Of a stretch of DNA of 64,000 nt, positions 8,214-16,813 are shown in pieces. Under the pieces are notes generated by a model. The model was not told where the DNA came from and did not search any database. It saw only the letters and a program-made list of their open reading frames with translations. The number at the start of each line of letters is the position of its first letter. Position 1 is the first letter of the stretch. Both the position numbers and the translations under genes were made by a program. This stretch comes from JAAYYY01 sp964602995 (lineage in GTDB: Bacteria > Chloroflexota > Anaerolineae > Promineifilales > Promineifilaceae), in assembly GCA_964602995.1 (NCBI GenBank), contig CAZRTM010000004.1:18285-82284 (forward strand), in the 5' to 3' direction.

Positions 8214-9389
8214 TCAACGACGTTCGACAACCCTGGCTCCCTCAGCTGCCCTGGTCGTGAAGATGGAAGGCAGGCGCCCGAACTCCGCTTCATATGCTTC
8301 CGTCATTGCTGCCGTGATGGCCGGCACTGCTTCAGTCTGGGCCAGAACCACAACGCAGCCGCCAAAACCGGCTCCCGTCAACCGTGCACCGTAGCAGCCG
8401 GGCTGCTGCCACGCCGTCGCTGCCAGCACATCCAGCTCCAAAATGCTGACCTCATAGAGGTCGCGGCTGCTGGCATGGGAGCCGCGAATCAGCACACCAA
8501 AAGCTTCGACGTCACCCTGCTGTAACAGCCTGCCCCCTTCTAACACCCGGTAACATTCGTGTACCACGTGCTGAGCGCGGCGACGAATCACCGGCGGCAG
8601 GCGGTGCGCATACAGCTCCAGCGCATCCGGTGTCACGTCGCGTAGGGCGCGAATCCCCGGCACATACTCCTGCAAAATAGCAACGGCCTGCTCACACTCC
8701 TGGCGACGCTCATTATATTTAGAGCTGGCCAGTTCCCGGCGCACGCCGGAATCAGCGATGATAATGGTAACATCTGGCGGCAGTGGAATTAATTCATGCT
8801 CCAGGGTACGACAATCCAACAACACCAGATGATCACGAGCGCCATGCGCGCTGGCAAACTGGTCCATGATGCCCGTGGCCACGCCTATAAACTGGTTTTC
8901 AACGCGCTGCCCCAGCTTCGCTTTTTGCAGGCCGTCCAACCCCAACTGTGCCAGCGCATCCCAGGCCGTCAAGAACGCTACTTCCACCGCCGCTGAGGAA
9001 CTGACGCCCGCTCCAATGGGGACATCGCTGGTAAAGGCGATGTTCAGGCCCGGCAACCGCATTCCCTGTTCCTGCAAAACCCAGGCCACACCGCGAGGAT
9101 AATCAATCCACGTCACCGCCTCACTCTTCTCTCTGGCCTCCAGCGTTGCCAGTGAAAAGCTCTCTTCAGCCTCAAAATCCATGGCCTTGATGGTGACCCG
9201 TTCGCCGTCGCCAGGCCCGGCCGCCAGCCACACCGCCCGTTCGATTGCGGCGGGCAACACCCAACCCTCATTATAATCAACGTGCGCTCCCAACAAGTTG
9301 ACACGTCCCGGCGCGCGCACAACGATTGCCGGCTCTTCGCCAAAACGCTGGCGGTAGGCTTCAACTACTTTCCGTTGCAGTTCAGACAT
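8214..9389 (-). CDS. galK: Galactokinase family (GHMP kinase)
   Basis: 391 residues, the usual length. GHMP motifs are clear: motif 1 APGRVNLLGAHVDYNEG (residues 26-42), the phosphate loop PIGAGVSSSAAVEVA and motif 3 LTGAGFGGCVV. GalK phosphorylates alpha-galactose at C1 in the Leloir pathway. The signature GEHTDY is GAHVDY here: Ala35 stands where galactokinases keep a glutamate that contacts the sugar, while Arg29, His36 and Asp38 are kept. The true substrate might therefore differ. No galT, galE or transporter is adjacent; the upstream gene on the same strand, 60 bp away, is an unrelated helicase-associated-domain protein. Confidence 0.85.
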   Translation of the reverse strand: MSELQRKVVEAYRQRFGEEPAIVVRAPGRVNLLGAHVDYNEGWVLPAAIERAVWLAAGPGDGERVTIKAMDFEAEESFSLATLEAREKSEAVTWIDYPRGVAWVLQEQGMRLPGLNIAFTSDVPIGAGVSSSAAVEVAFLTAWDALAQLGLDGLQKAKLGQRVENQFIGVATGIMDQFASAHGARDHLVLLDCRTLEHELIPLPPDVTIIIADSGVRRELASSKYNERRQECEQAVAILQEYVPGIRALRDVTPDALELYAHRLPPVIRRRAQHVVHECYRVLEGGRLLQQGDVEAFGVLIRGSHASSRDLYEVSILELDVLAATAWQQPGCYGARLTGAGFGGCVVVLAQTEAVPAITAAMTEAYEAEFGRLPSIFTTRAAEGARVVERR

Positions 9390-9450
9390 CGCTTACACCA
9401 GTCCTCCCGTTCTTGCGCCGGGTGACTTCCATTTTGTTCATGTATCGTAA

Positions 9451-11115
9451 CTACTGCGCGTCAACTGTCACGTCGAGCAAAAGACCAAGTTCTGCCGTTA
9501 CCTGCTGCAATTCGCGCCACTTATCCTCGAGCACAACGGCGGCCAGCTCTCCCAGCCGCTCACCCAGGTAAGGGCGCGTTCTGGCATTTGACTGCAACGT
9601 GTCCAAAATTTTGGCGTCCCGTACGCGCAAAATGACCACCGGCTGCAGGCGACCCTCCAGCCCTTTCTCCGACCAGCGTTCGACCGCACGCCGCACGCTG
9701 GCAGGGATCGTGCGCCCGCTGGCTTCTTCCAGAAATTCCAGCACACGGCCAGGACGAATGCCGGCTTCCTGCGCCTGAGAGAGCGAATCTGGCGTCAACC
9801 GGTACTCATAAGGTTGGGGCACCTGCAGCGGTTGCGCCTCGGCAATACGCGCCACCTGGAACCGTTGGTAACGGCTGGCATTAAAGGGGACGAGAATCGT
9901 GGCGTTCGGCTGCACAACCAGCGGCACATTAACCTCGCCGGCCTCTGGCGCACGGTTCGATAGCCACCGCAACGTGCGCTCCGCCAGCCGGAAGCGCCCT
10001 TCGTTCAGCTCTACCAGCCCCAGCCATGTCATTGGCCCGTGCAACAAGAAGCGCAATAGGCGGCCTTCCACCTTGTCCCAATTTTCAAAACCGCGCAGGT
10101 AAACATCCTCCTCGACATCGCGGATGTACCAGGTGTCATAGTTCCCTTCCGGGCGCTGGAAGTCAGGCGTTTCGGAGCGGATATGGGCCACCACATCATC
10201 GACCCGGTACCAGGAGCGATCACGTGGTAGGGCATCGAGTAAGGTGCTCCGCGCCAGCAACGGTTCATTGCTCCAACCGCTGCCTTCACAACGCAGACCA
10301 GGGGTGTGGCACAGCTCGTTCCAGGACGTCCCGCTCCATGCTTCGGCCAGCGCCTGCAATTGCGACTCCCGCTCCTGTTTCAGCCAGGCCACGGCGTCGC
10401 GGGTAGGGCGCAACGCCCCACCGCTCTCGCGCAACAGACCCATTTCCACTGCCAGCGTCAGGAGTAAATCGTTACGGCCCGCGCCTGTCTCATAGAGATA
10501 AGGGGACAGGGCGTCGATCTGCGCTCGTTGTAGCCCATTGCGTTGGGCCGAAGCCAGCATCGTCGTCACGTCGTCCACCGCATGGGTCGGCGGCGGTTCC
10601 GAAGATGGCGCTCCCGAAGACGGCGGCTCTACAGAAGGCAGCGCCGGCGACCTTTGCTCGGAGACGACCACATCCTGCTCCTGTTCAGGGAACTGAGCGT
10701 ATAACTCCTCTGGGATATAGAAAAACTCAACCAGTGAGCCATCGTCGGCGTTGTCATAAGCGCGATAGAGAAAGCCACGGTACCACAGCGCTTCCGCCGG
10801 GCTGGCAGGGTCCAGCCACGGCTCTTCGCGCTCCAGCCGGCCCGGTCCCATCTGCCGCACATCGCCAAAGCGCCGCGTGAAGGAGCCAACCGGCATCTGG
10901 CCACCGGCGCCTACCAGAGCTTGCATAGCGTCTGCTTCCTCCGGCGGCAAATAATTATTAAGCTCCAGCTCCATATCCACCTGTTGTAACCGCTGGGCCA
11001 ATGCCTGAACACATGCTTTCTTATCAGCGCCGGTCAGGTCAAGCTCCCACCATTCGCCGATGACTCTCAGTGTGATCAGATCATGGTCCGTGAGCGCGCT
11101 TTCCACTGTTCGCAC
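9451..11115 (-). CDS. Helicase_C_3 (XPB-like C-terminal) domain protein without a motor
   Basis: About 554 residues. The start is set at GTG 11115, nine bases after AGGAG; a TTG at 11121 is only three bases from it. The last 160 residues match the pattern of the XPB/Ssl2-like helicase C-terminal domain PF13625 (VVQPNATILVPF, YRLTPDSLSQAQEAGI, FLEEASGRTIPASVRRAVERW, PVVILRV). The N-terminal part has an acidic, helical winged-helix-like character (MGPGRLEREEPWLDPASPAEALWYRG). No Walker A, DEAH box or other ATPase motif is present, so it is not itself a helicase. A low-complexity Pro/Ser linker lies near residues 155-190. Role in DNA or RNA transactions is inference only. Confidence 0.65.
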   Translation of the reverse strand: MRTVESALTDHDLITLRVIGEWWELDLTGADKKACVQALAQRLQQVDMELELNNYLPPEEADAMQALVGAGGQMPVGSFTRRFGDVRQMGPGRLEREEPWLDPASPAEALWYRGFLYRAYDNADDGSLVEFFYIPEELYAQFPEQEQDVVVSEQRSPALPSVEPPSSGAPSSEPPPTHAVDDVTTMLASAQRNGLQRAQIDALSPYLYETGAGRNDLLLTLAVEMGLLRESGGALRPTRDAVAWLKQERESQLQALAEAWSGTSWNELCHTPGLRCEGSGWSNEPLLARSTLLDALPRDRSWYRVDDVVAHIRSETPDFQRPEGNYDTWYIRDVEEDVYLRGFENWDKVEGRLLRFLLHGPMTWLGLVELNEGRFRLAERTLRWLSNRAPEAGEVNVPLVVQPNATILVPFNASRYQRFQVARIAEAQPLQVPQPYEYRLTPDSLSQAQEAGIRPGRVLEFLEEASGRTIPASVRRAVERWSEKGLEGRLQPVVILRVRDAKILDTLQSNARTRPYLGERLGELAAVVLEDKWRELQQVTAELGLLLDVTVDAQ

Positions 11116-11179
11116 TATCAATCGCTCCTATCTATCTGTCTATTCCAGCGTCTGCCGCTTCACTGTAGCACTTCAGCCA

Positions 11180-12088
11180 CTAAGTGACCACCGCCAGCGC
11201 GCGGGGCAGACACTCTATTTCAATCTCACGAACACCGTCTTCCACCCGGGCAAAAATTTCACCATCTATGTGTATGGGCAGAGGTTGGTCCGACGTCAGG
11301 CAGATGGTGCGCGAGCGGCGCATCGTTACGTGGCGAGAACCGGTGTGGCTGCCCTGCATCACACGCGTCAGCATCGACAACATAGTCGCTCGCCTCACCG
11401 GGTTGACCAGGCAGCTATCGAGCAGCCCATCGTCGAACACCGCATCTGGCGTCAGGCGATATCCGCCGCCAACGCGCGGCCCCACGCCCACTGCAAGCAG
11501 CAACATCTGCTGGCGCACCTTTTCTTCATCAAAACTGGCCTGGAGCCTGGGCAACGCATAGCGGAAAGCCATCGTCCTAAAGGTGGCCAGAATATACATG
11601 GGGAAGCCGTGAATGCGTGTAATCTTGCGACTTTCGATAGCCACGGCAGCATCGAAGCCCATGCCGATGCCATTGCAGGCAACGCGGGTGCGCCCGTCGT
11701 CACTCTTCACCAGAGCCACGTCGAGATGCCTTGTGCTATTGCCAAAAAGCCGCGCCACCGCCTGTTCTGCATCAACTCCAAAGCCCAGGCCATAAGCATA
11801 GTCGTTGCCAGAGCCAATGGGAATGATGCCCAGCCTGACCTGCTCCGCCGCCTCACTAAGCAGCAGACCGTTCGCCACTTCATTCACTGTGCCATCCCCA
11901 CCGGCGGCGACCACAATCGGGTAACCGGCATTGGCGGCGGCGCTCGCCAGATCAATGGCCGCACCCGGCTCGCTCGTCAGGACAATGTCCAGCTCGCCGT
12001 GCTGGGCGCCCCAACGCTCAATATCATCCCTCATTTGAATCGCCCGGCCATGGTCTGCCCAGGGGTTCAGAATTACTTTGACGCGCAC
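11180..12088 (-). CDS. Diacylglycerol kinase family lipid kinase (YegS/DgkB-like)
   Basis: 302 residues from GTG 12088, chosen because AGGAG lies eight bases upstream and the protein then begins RVKVILNP, as is normal for the family. The catalytic-domain signature GGDGTVNEV, the GIIPIGSGND loop and the C-terminal beta-sandwich with VDG-like IHIDGE are visible. Such enzymes phosphorylate diacylglycerol or related lipids with ATP. It runs opposite to the 12.2-20.9 kb operon, sharing the intergenic region 12089-12246 with it. Product lipid cannot be deduced. Confidence 0.88.
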   Translation of the reverse strand: MRVKVILNPWADHGRAIQMRDDIERWGAQHGELDIVLTSEPGAAIDLASAAANAGYPIVVAAGGDGTVNEVANGLLLSEAAEQVRLGIIPIGSGNDYAYGLGFGVDAEQAVARLFGNSTRHLDVALVKSDDGRTRVACNGIGMGFDAAVAIESRKITRIHGFPMYILATFRTMAFRYALPRLQASFDEEKVRQQMLLLAVGVGPRVGGGYRLTPDAVFDDGLLDSCLVNPVRRATMLSMLTRVMQGSHTGSRHVTMRRSRTICLTSDQPLPIHIDGEIFARVEDGVREIEIECLPRALAVVT

Positions 12089-12134
12089 TACTTTTTCTCC
12101 TCTCGCTCCCTGGATCACGACTGAATACGGGCGA

Positions 12135-12140
12135 ATTATA
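12135..12140 (-). promoter_or_regulatory. Candidate -10 box for the lipid kinase gene
   Basis: A perfect TATAAT on the minus strand, about 47 bases before the GTG start. No good -35 hexamer lies 16-18 bases upstream, so this is weak. Confidence 0.3.
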
Positions 12141-12177
12141 TAGTACGAAATGCACATAAGCACAGAGTCGTGCATTC

Positions 12178-12206
12178 TTTACACCCCTTTCTAAACGTGC
12201 TATACT
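12178..12206 (+). promoter_or_regulatory. Sigma-70-type promoter of the 12.2-20.9 kb operon
   Basis: TTTACA (12178-12183), a 17-bp spacer and TATACT (12201-12206), each one base from consensus. The predicted start lies about 35 bases before the first ATG at 12247. No comparable promoter is seen inside the gene cluster that follows. Confidence 0.65.
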
Positions 12207-12246
12207 TTGGCCCATATTACGTTACGTCAACTCATTGTAAAGTGCC

Positions 12247-12504
12247 ATGCGTTACTCCCAGTCGCAGGACAGTGCGTTCCTCAAAACCGTAGCGGAAGCT
12301 ATTTCTCAGCGTGGCCTTAGCACCCTGGCTTTAATTGTTCTGGAAGCGGGTCGCCCTTTCTCTTTTCTGGGGGGTCAATTTCTATGGCTGGCCCAACCCG
12401 GCCTTTCCATATTATGGCCTCGCGAAAAAGTTGGACGTTTGGCGCACCTGTTAGAAAAGCCAGACTCTGTTGACGCGCTCATAGCTTATTTGAAGGCAAA
12501 GTAA
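12247..12504 (+). CDS. Small protein of unknown function, first gene of the operon
   Basis: 85 residues, not assigned to a family. It has a hydrophilic start, a central hydrophobic stretch (STLALIVLEAGRPFSFLGGQFLWLAQPGLSI, too polar for a sure membrane helix) and a helical tail ending DALIAYLKAK. It is believed real because it directly follows a good promoter, ends four bases before the next start and shows no competing frame. Its constant position at the head of a membrane-gene operon suggests a peripheral membrane partner or assembly factor, which is inference. Confidence 0.6.
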   Translation: MRYSQSQDSAFLKTVAEAISQRGLSTLALIVLEAGRPFSFLGGQFLWLAQPGLSILWPREKVGRLAHLLEKPDSVDALIAYLKAK

Positions 12505-12508
12505 CGGT

Positions 12509-13273
12509 ATGCCCGAAGTCGAATTCCTTGTCATTGGCATTCTACTGCTGACCACAATACTACTGCTGTGGACATTCCGCAGGTTGGGGAATGGCCAGAC
12601 AGGGCAAACATGGGCGCTGCGCCCCCTGGCCGGTTACACCGCGCTACGCCGCCAGCTTGGACTTGCTGTAGAGAGCGGGCGACGGCCGCACCTGACGCTG
12701 GGGCGGGGTCCACTGCACACCATCAGCGGCCCTGCCAGCGCCGCAGGCCTGAAAATATTGGATTTGATGACCGATGCCGGAAGCAAAAGCACCCTGACGC
12801 CGCGTGTCACCGTGGGAACTGGCACGCTCTTGCCAGCCGCGCAAGACAGCGTGCGCCGCTCTTACGAAGACGCCGGGCGTGGCTCATCTTTCCGGCCCGG
12901 TGACGTCGAATTCCTGGCAGACGATGCTTTTCCTTTTACATATGCAGCCGGGGCCAGCTATGCGCTCTCCCAGGATGACACGGGGAGCAACATTGCAGTT
13001 GGTCATTTTGGTGAGGAAATCGCGATTATCACCGAAGCCGGACACCGGGACAATCTTGGACAGGTCGCGGGCACCGATAACCCTATAGCGATGGCTCTGG
13101 CCACTGCTGGTGGAGCTGAGACTTTGTGGGGTGAAGAGCTGTTTGTGGCAGGCGCATATCTGGAGGGTACGCCGTTACAACTGGCCAGTGCGCGCGTTCA
13201 GGATATCCTTCGCTGGCTTCTCATACTGACCATACTGGCAGCCGCCGTATGGCAATTCCTGTCGCTCCTCTAG
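12509..13273 (+). CDS. DUF6754-like membrane protein
   Basis: 254 residues. One transmembrane helix at each end (residues 6-23 and about 232-252) encloses a soluble domain of some 200 residues. The sequence (RPLAGYTALRRQLGLAVESGRRPHLTLGRG, GPASAAGLKIL, SYALSQDDTGSNIAVGHFGEE, ALATAGGAETLWGEELFVAGAYL) fits what I recall of DUF6754, a family seen mainly in Chloroflexota; this was not searched. It begins four bases after the preceding gene and is followed by further membrane genes, so a membrane complex is the most economical reading. No catalytic motif is evident. Confidence 0.65.
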   Translation: MPEVEFLVIGILLLTTILLLWTFRRLGNGQTGQTWALRPLAGYTALRRQLGLAVESGRRPHLTLGRGPLHTISGPASAAGLKILDLMTDAGSKSTLTPRVTVGTGTLLPAAQDSVRRSYEDAGRGSSFRPGDVEFLADDAFPFTYAAGASYALSQDDTGSNIAVGHFGEEIAIITEAGHRDNLGQVAGTDNPIAMALATAGGAETLWGEELFVAGAYLEGTPLQLASARVQDILRWLLILTILAAAVWQFLSLL

Positions 13274-13312
13274 CGCATTTGTGAGTAGAACACCCTACAA
13301 GTAACGGTGATT

Positions 13313-13918
13313 ATGACTTTCCTAAAACGTGGTCTGCCGCTTACTCTGGCAATTCTCTTTGGCCTTTCCGTGTTGGTGGGTATTCTGGCACTGCCTCCCC
13401 TTGCCCAGATGCTCCTCAATTGGGTCTCGTTTATTGCTGCCGCAGCACTCATCCTGGGCGTCCTGAATCTGTTGGCCGTTCACCTGGGCCGCGCTCGCAG
13501 CGGCAACGGTTACAGTGTGCTGCTGGTGCTTTCCATGTTAGCCCTGTTCGCCCTGGCTATCACCGACGCGCTGGGGTTCACAAACAATGGCGTTGAAGCA
13601 GTCTTTAACCAGTTACAGGCTCCGCTCGAGGCCGCGCTGGCCTCTCTGGTCGCCTTTTTCCTACTGTTTGCCGGTGTACGCTTGCTGCAGCGCAGGAACC
13701 GCTGGTCGCTGCTCCTGCTTCTGTCGGCGCTCTTTTTTCTCATCACGCAGGCGCCGCTACCAGCCGCCATTGGCAACCTCCTAAACCCTATTCGCACGAT
13801 TGCCGACACCGTTTTGGTGACGGCCGGTGTGCGCGGACTCCTATTAGGTGTAGCGTTGGGCATCTTGCTGCTCAGCCTGCGCCTGCTCAGTGGTCTGGAA
13901 CGACCTTATAGCTCATGA
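13313..13918 (+). CDS. Polytopic membrane protein of unknown function
   Basis: 201 residues if read from ATG 13313; an in-frame GTG at 13307 is also possible and neither has a clear ribosome site. Five to six hydrophobic segments fill nearly the whole chain (for example LTLAILFGLSVLVGILAL, WVSFIAAAALILGVLNLLAV, YSVLLVLSMLALFALAI, ALASLVAFFLLFAGVRLL, SLLLLLSALFFLIT, RGLLLGVALGILLLSLRLL). Its stop codon overlaps the next start by four bases (ATGA), so translation of the two is coupled. No family recognised. Confidence 0.75.
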   Translation: MTFLKRGLPLTLAILFGLSVLVGILALPPLAQMLLNWVSFIAAAALILGVLNLLAVHLGRARSGNGYSVLLVLSMLALFALAITDALGFTNNGVEAVFNQLQAPLEAALASLVAFFLLFAGVRLLQRRNRWSLLLLLSALFFLITQAPLPAAIGNLLNPIRTIADTVLVTAGVRGLLLGVALGILLLSLRLLSGLERPYSS

Positions 13919-16806
13919 GTGAAATCATCTGTCGCAACTGCGGCGCTCAGAATCCAGCTCAGAGTAAGTTCTGCAACAAGTGTGGCGAAACTCTGGCCAG
14001 TGGGACGTCTCAACTGTGCCCCAACTGCCAGGCACAGAATCCGCTGGACCTGCTGTATTGCGACAACTGCGGCACGCGGCTGGCCGACGACCTCGATAGC
14101 GCCGCTGAGGACCAGGACGACGACGCCAGCGCCGGCGCCCAGCCGTTCTCGCTGCCATCCCGCCCTCCCGGCTCCACAGGCGACCTCGACGTGTCGGGAG
14201 AGATTCCATCCTGGCTTAAGACGGGCGAGATGGAGGATGCGGCGGGCGGCGAAGAAGAGATTCAAGATTGGCTGTCGGACTTTGACTTCGATCCCTCTGA
14301 AGATGAAGCAGACGCCCTCTCGCTGGCCGAATTGGGCGGCGAACACGAACCCAGTGATGATCTGCCACCCTGGCTCCTCGAAGACGACAGCGCGGATGAG
14401 ATCTTCTATAGCGAGAAGAGTACGGATGAGCTGTTTAGCGACCCCTCGCCTGCCGCCCAGGAGGATAGCGACTCTCTAGAAGAGGAAACACCCGACTGGT
14501 TGCAAGGGCTGAACGCGCCCGACACCGGTCCGCTGCCCTCCACGGAGGATGAACTGGCAGCGCCGGAGGCCGGCGCAGCAGAGTGGCCCATAGCTGACGA
14601 GAGCGACGACGATAGCGACCTGATCTCTGCCGAGCTGGAAGACTGGCTCAAGGAGATGGAAGAGGAGCAACAGGCTGCGCCGCCAGAGGACGAAGATGAA
14701 ATCCCCGAAGAAGATTTCCTGACCTGGCTGGCTACCTTAGATGAGGGTGGCTCGCAAGAGGAAGAGGCAGTCGAGAGTGCGGACGACCTTTTTGGCGCTG
14801 ACGATGCCGCCAGCCTGGAATTTGATTTTGACCCGGACACCACCGGCATGGACGACGTCGGCGCGGACGAGGCCGGCACAGATGCCGGCGATGAAGCATC
14901 CACGCAAGCGGCAGAGGATGAGGGTGCAATAGAAGAAACACCGGCCTGGCTCGACGAGCTCACGGAGGTAATGGACGAACAGGTCGAGGCTGAAGCCACG
15001 CCTCCTGACGATCTGCCAGAATGGTTGCAGGCATTATCGCCTGAAGTCGACGAGCAGGCCGCGCCCGTCACCTCCACCCTAGATGAGCCTGAGATAGAGG
15101 AGCCGCTCTTCGCCGATTTTTCCGACGAGCTTTCCAATAGCGAAGAAGACGATGACCAGTTAGAGCTGCCTGGCTGGCTGGCTGATGTAGCGGATGTAGC
15201 GGCCGGGCCAGATTTCGGCGCCGAAGATGCTCTGGTTGATGAGTTTGCACCGGCTCTCGAAAGTGACCTTGCAGACGAACCGGCTCCAGCAGAAGAGGGG
15301 GCTGCTGACGCATTCGATTTCCTGACGGTAGACGACGATGAAGACGAAGTCGGCGAGCTGGTTGCCAGCGATGACCTTCCCGACTGGTTCAGCGACGTGC
15401 TGGCCGATATGGATGAAGGGGAGGAAGCGTTTGATCTAGGCAACACACGCGAAAGCGATGCTGTTGCCGAAGAGCGGCCAGGCGTTCCGCCGCAGTTGGC
15501 TGGTGGCCTGCCGGAATGGCTCGACCACCCCTTTACCGACCTTCCCGAAGCCGAGCCGACGCCATTGGATGAGATTCCCGAGTGGCTGCTGCCAATGGCC
15601 CCCAGCGAAACAGAAATGGCTGAAGAGCCGGAAGGGATACTCAATCTGGGCGAGGCTGAGATTGGGATTGAGGACAGCGAATGGTCCGACCTGCTAGAAG
15701 CGCTTCCGCCGCCTGAGCGAGACAGTCAGACGTTGAGCGAGGCCGAAATACCGGAATGGCTGCAGGCGTTGAAGCCTCGCAGCCTCCGTGAAGCAGGCGT
15801 GCTTGACGACGAGGAAGTTCCGTTGCCCGAAGAGAGTGAGGGGCCGCTGGCCGGTCTGCGCGGTGTCCTCGCCATTTCCCCGGTCGTCTCGCGCCCTATT
15901 GCCGCCGAACGAAACGATCCTGAGCCTGCCATCGCCGAACAACAACAGCAAGTGACACTGCTGCGCCAACTGGCCCGTGAAGAAAGCCAGGAGACCATCA
16001 CCAGAGCTGTGCCGGAGGGTGCTCCATCCTATAGCGCTGCTACCCGCATCGTGCTGGCGCTGCTATTGCTGGCGGCCGTGATGACCGGCCTGCTTTTCCC
16101 CGGCATGGTCACGGGCATGGTGCCCAACCTGGAACCAATGACCTCAGGCGGGCTGGCCGCTGTACAATCATTGCTGGATGAAGCGGCAGGCCAACCGGTC
16201 ATCGTCGCCTTTGATTACACGCCGGCTCTGAATGGCATCCTGCAGCCCCAGGCGAATGCTGTGCTGGAAGCGTTGGCGGCCAATGACAGCCAGGCCATTT
16301 TGCTCAGCCAGACCGCAGCAGGGGCCACCCTTGCTGAACAGGCTGCCGCGGGCGTCGATAGCTTACAGAGCGCGACCATTGGCTACCTGCCGGGCAATTC
16401 AGTGGCCCTGCGCCAATTGAGTAGCTGCCTGGAGCCAGGGGCGGCCTGCCAATCCATTTCCGGCCGGCCACTGGCAGAGGCAACGGCGGAGTCGCTGCAG
16501 AACGCCGCCTTACTGATTGTTCTCACTGGCGACCTGGAAAATCTGCAAGGCTGGATTGAGCAAGTTGAAAGCCAGACAGAGTTGCCCATGATGGCTGTAG
16601 TCACACCGGCCGTTGCGCCACTGGCAGCGCCCTATCACGAAACGGGCCAACTGTCGGCACTGGTCAGCACCCTGCCCACGCCGGAAGCCGGTGCGACGCC
16701 GGGCCAGACTGAAGCGCTGGCCCTGGCCCATTGGCTGGCCGCCGTGCTCTTACTCCTCGGTGCGCTTTTCACCCTGCTCCGTGGCGTTCAGCAAAGCAGG
16801 CAGTAG
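13915..16806 (+). CDS. Double zinc-ribbon, acidic, repeated PxWL-motif membrane protein
   Basis: 963 residues. Two zinc ribbons open the chain (Cys 6/9/20/23 and 35/38/49/52). About 640 very acidic, probably unfolded residues follow, in which a short motif [L/I/T]-P-x-W-[L/F] recurs ten times (IPSWL, LPPWL, TPDWL, TPAWL, LPEWL twice, LPGWL, LPDWF, IPEWL twice), plus three forms without proline (IQDWL, LEDWL, FLTWL). A transmembrane helix near 709-733, a compact domain of about 200 residues and a second helix near 937-955 end it. The layout suggests a membrane-anchored cytoplasmic scaffold with many identical docking peptides. It is start/stop-coupled to the gene before and eight bases from the gene after. 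Function unknown. Confidence 0.85.
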   Translation: MSEIICRNCGAQNPAQSKFCNKCGETLASGTSQLCPNCQAQNPLDLLYCDNCGTRLADDLDSAAEDQDDDASAGAQPFSLPSRPPGSTGDLDVSGEIPSWLKTGEMEDAAGGEEEIQDWLSDFDFDPSEDEADALSLAELGGEHEPSDDLPPWLLEDDSADEIFYSEKSTDELFSDPSPAAQEDSDSLEEETPDWLQGLNAPDTGPLPSTEDELAAPEAGAAEWPIADESDDDSDLISAELEDWLKEMEEEQQAAPPEDEDEIPEEDFLTWLATLDEGGSQEEEAVESADDLFGADDAASLEFDFDPDTTGMDDVGADEAGTDAGDEASTQAAEDEGAIEETPAWLDELTEVMDEQVEAEATPPDDLPEWLQALSPEVDEQAAPVTSTLDEPEIEEPLFADFSDELSNSEEDDDQLELPGWLADVADVAAGPDFGAEDALVDEFAPALESDLADEPAPAEEGAADAFDFLTVDDDEDEVGELVASDDLPDWFSDVLADMDEGEEAFDLGNTRESDAVAEERPGVPPQLAGGLPEWLDHPFTDLPEAEPTPLDEIPEWLLPMAPSETEMAEEPEGILNLGEAEIGIEDSEWSDLLEALPPPERDSQTLSEAEIPEWLQALKPRSLREAGVLDDEEVPLPEESEGPLAGLRGVLAISPVVSRPIAAERNDPEPAIAEQQQQVTLLRQLAREESQETITRAVPEGAPSYSAATRIVLALLLLAAVMTGLLFPGMVTGMVPNLEPMTSGGLAAVQSLLDEAAGQPVIVAFDYTPALNGILQPQANAVLEALAANDSQAILLSQTAAGATLAEQAAAGVDSLQSATIGYLPGNSVALRQLSSCLEPGAACQSISGRPLAEATAESLQNAALLIVLTGDLENLQGWIEQVESQTELPMMAVVTPAVAPLAAPYHETGQLSALVSTLPTPEAGATPGQTEALALAHWLAAVLLLLGALFTLLRGVQQSRQ

Positions 16807-16813
16807 GAGAGTC

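Noticed and set aside
14406..15644. 412-codon open frame on the minus strand inside the zinc-ribbon gene
   Set aside because: It is a Ser-rich mirror of the acidic GAx/GCx codon pattern of the real gene, without start context or domain.
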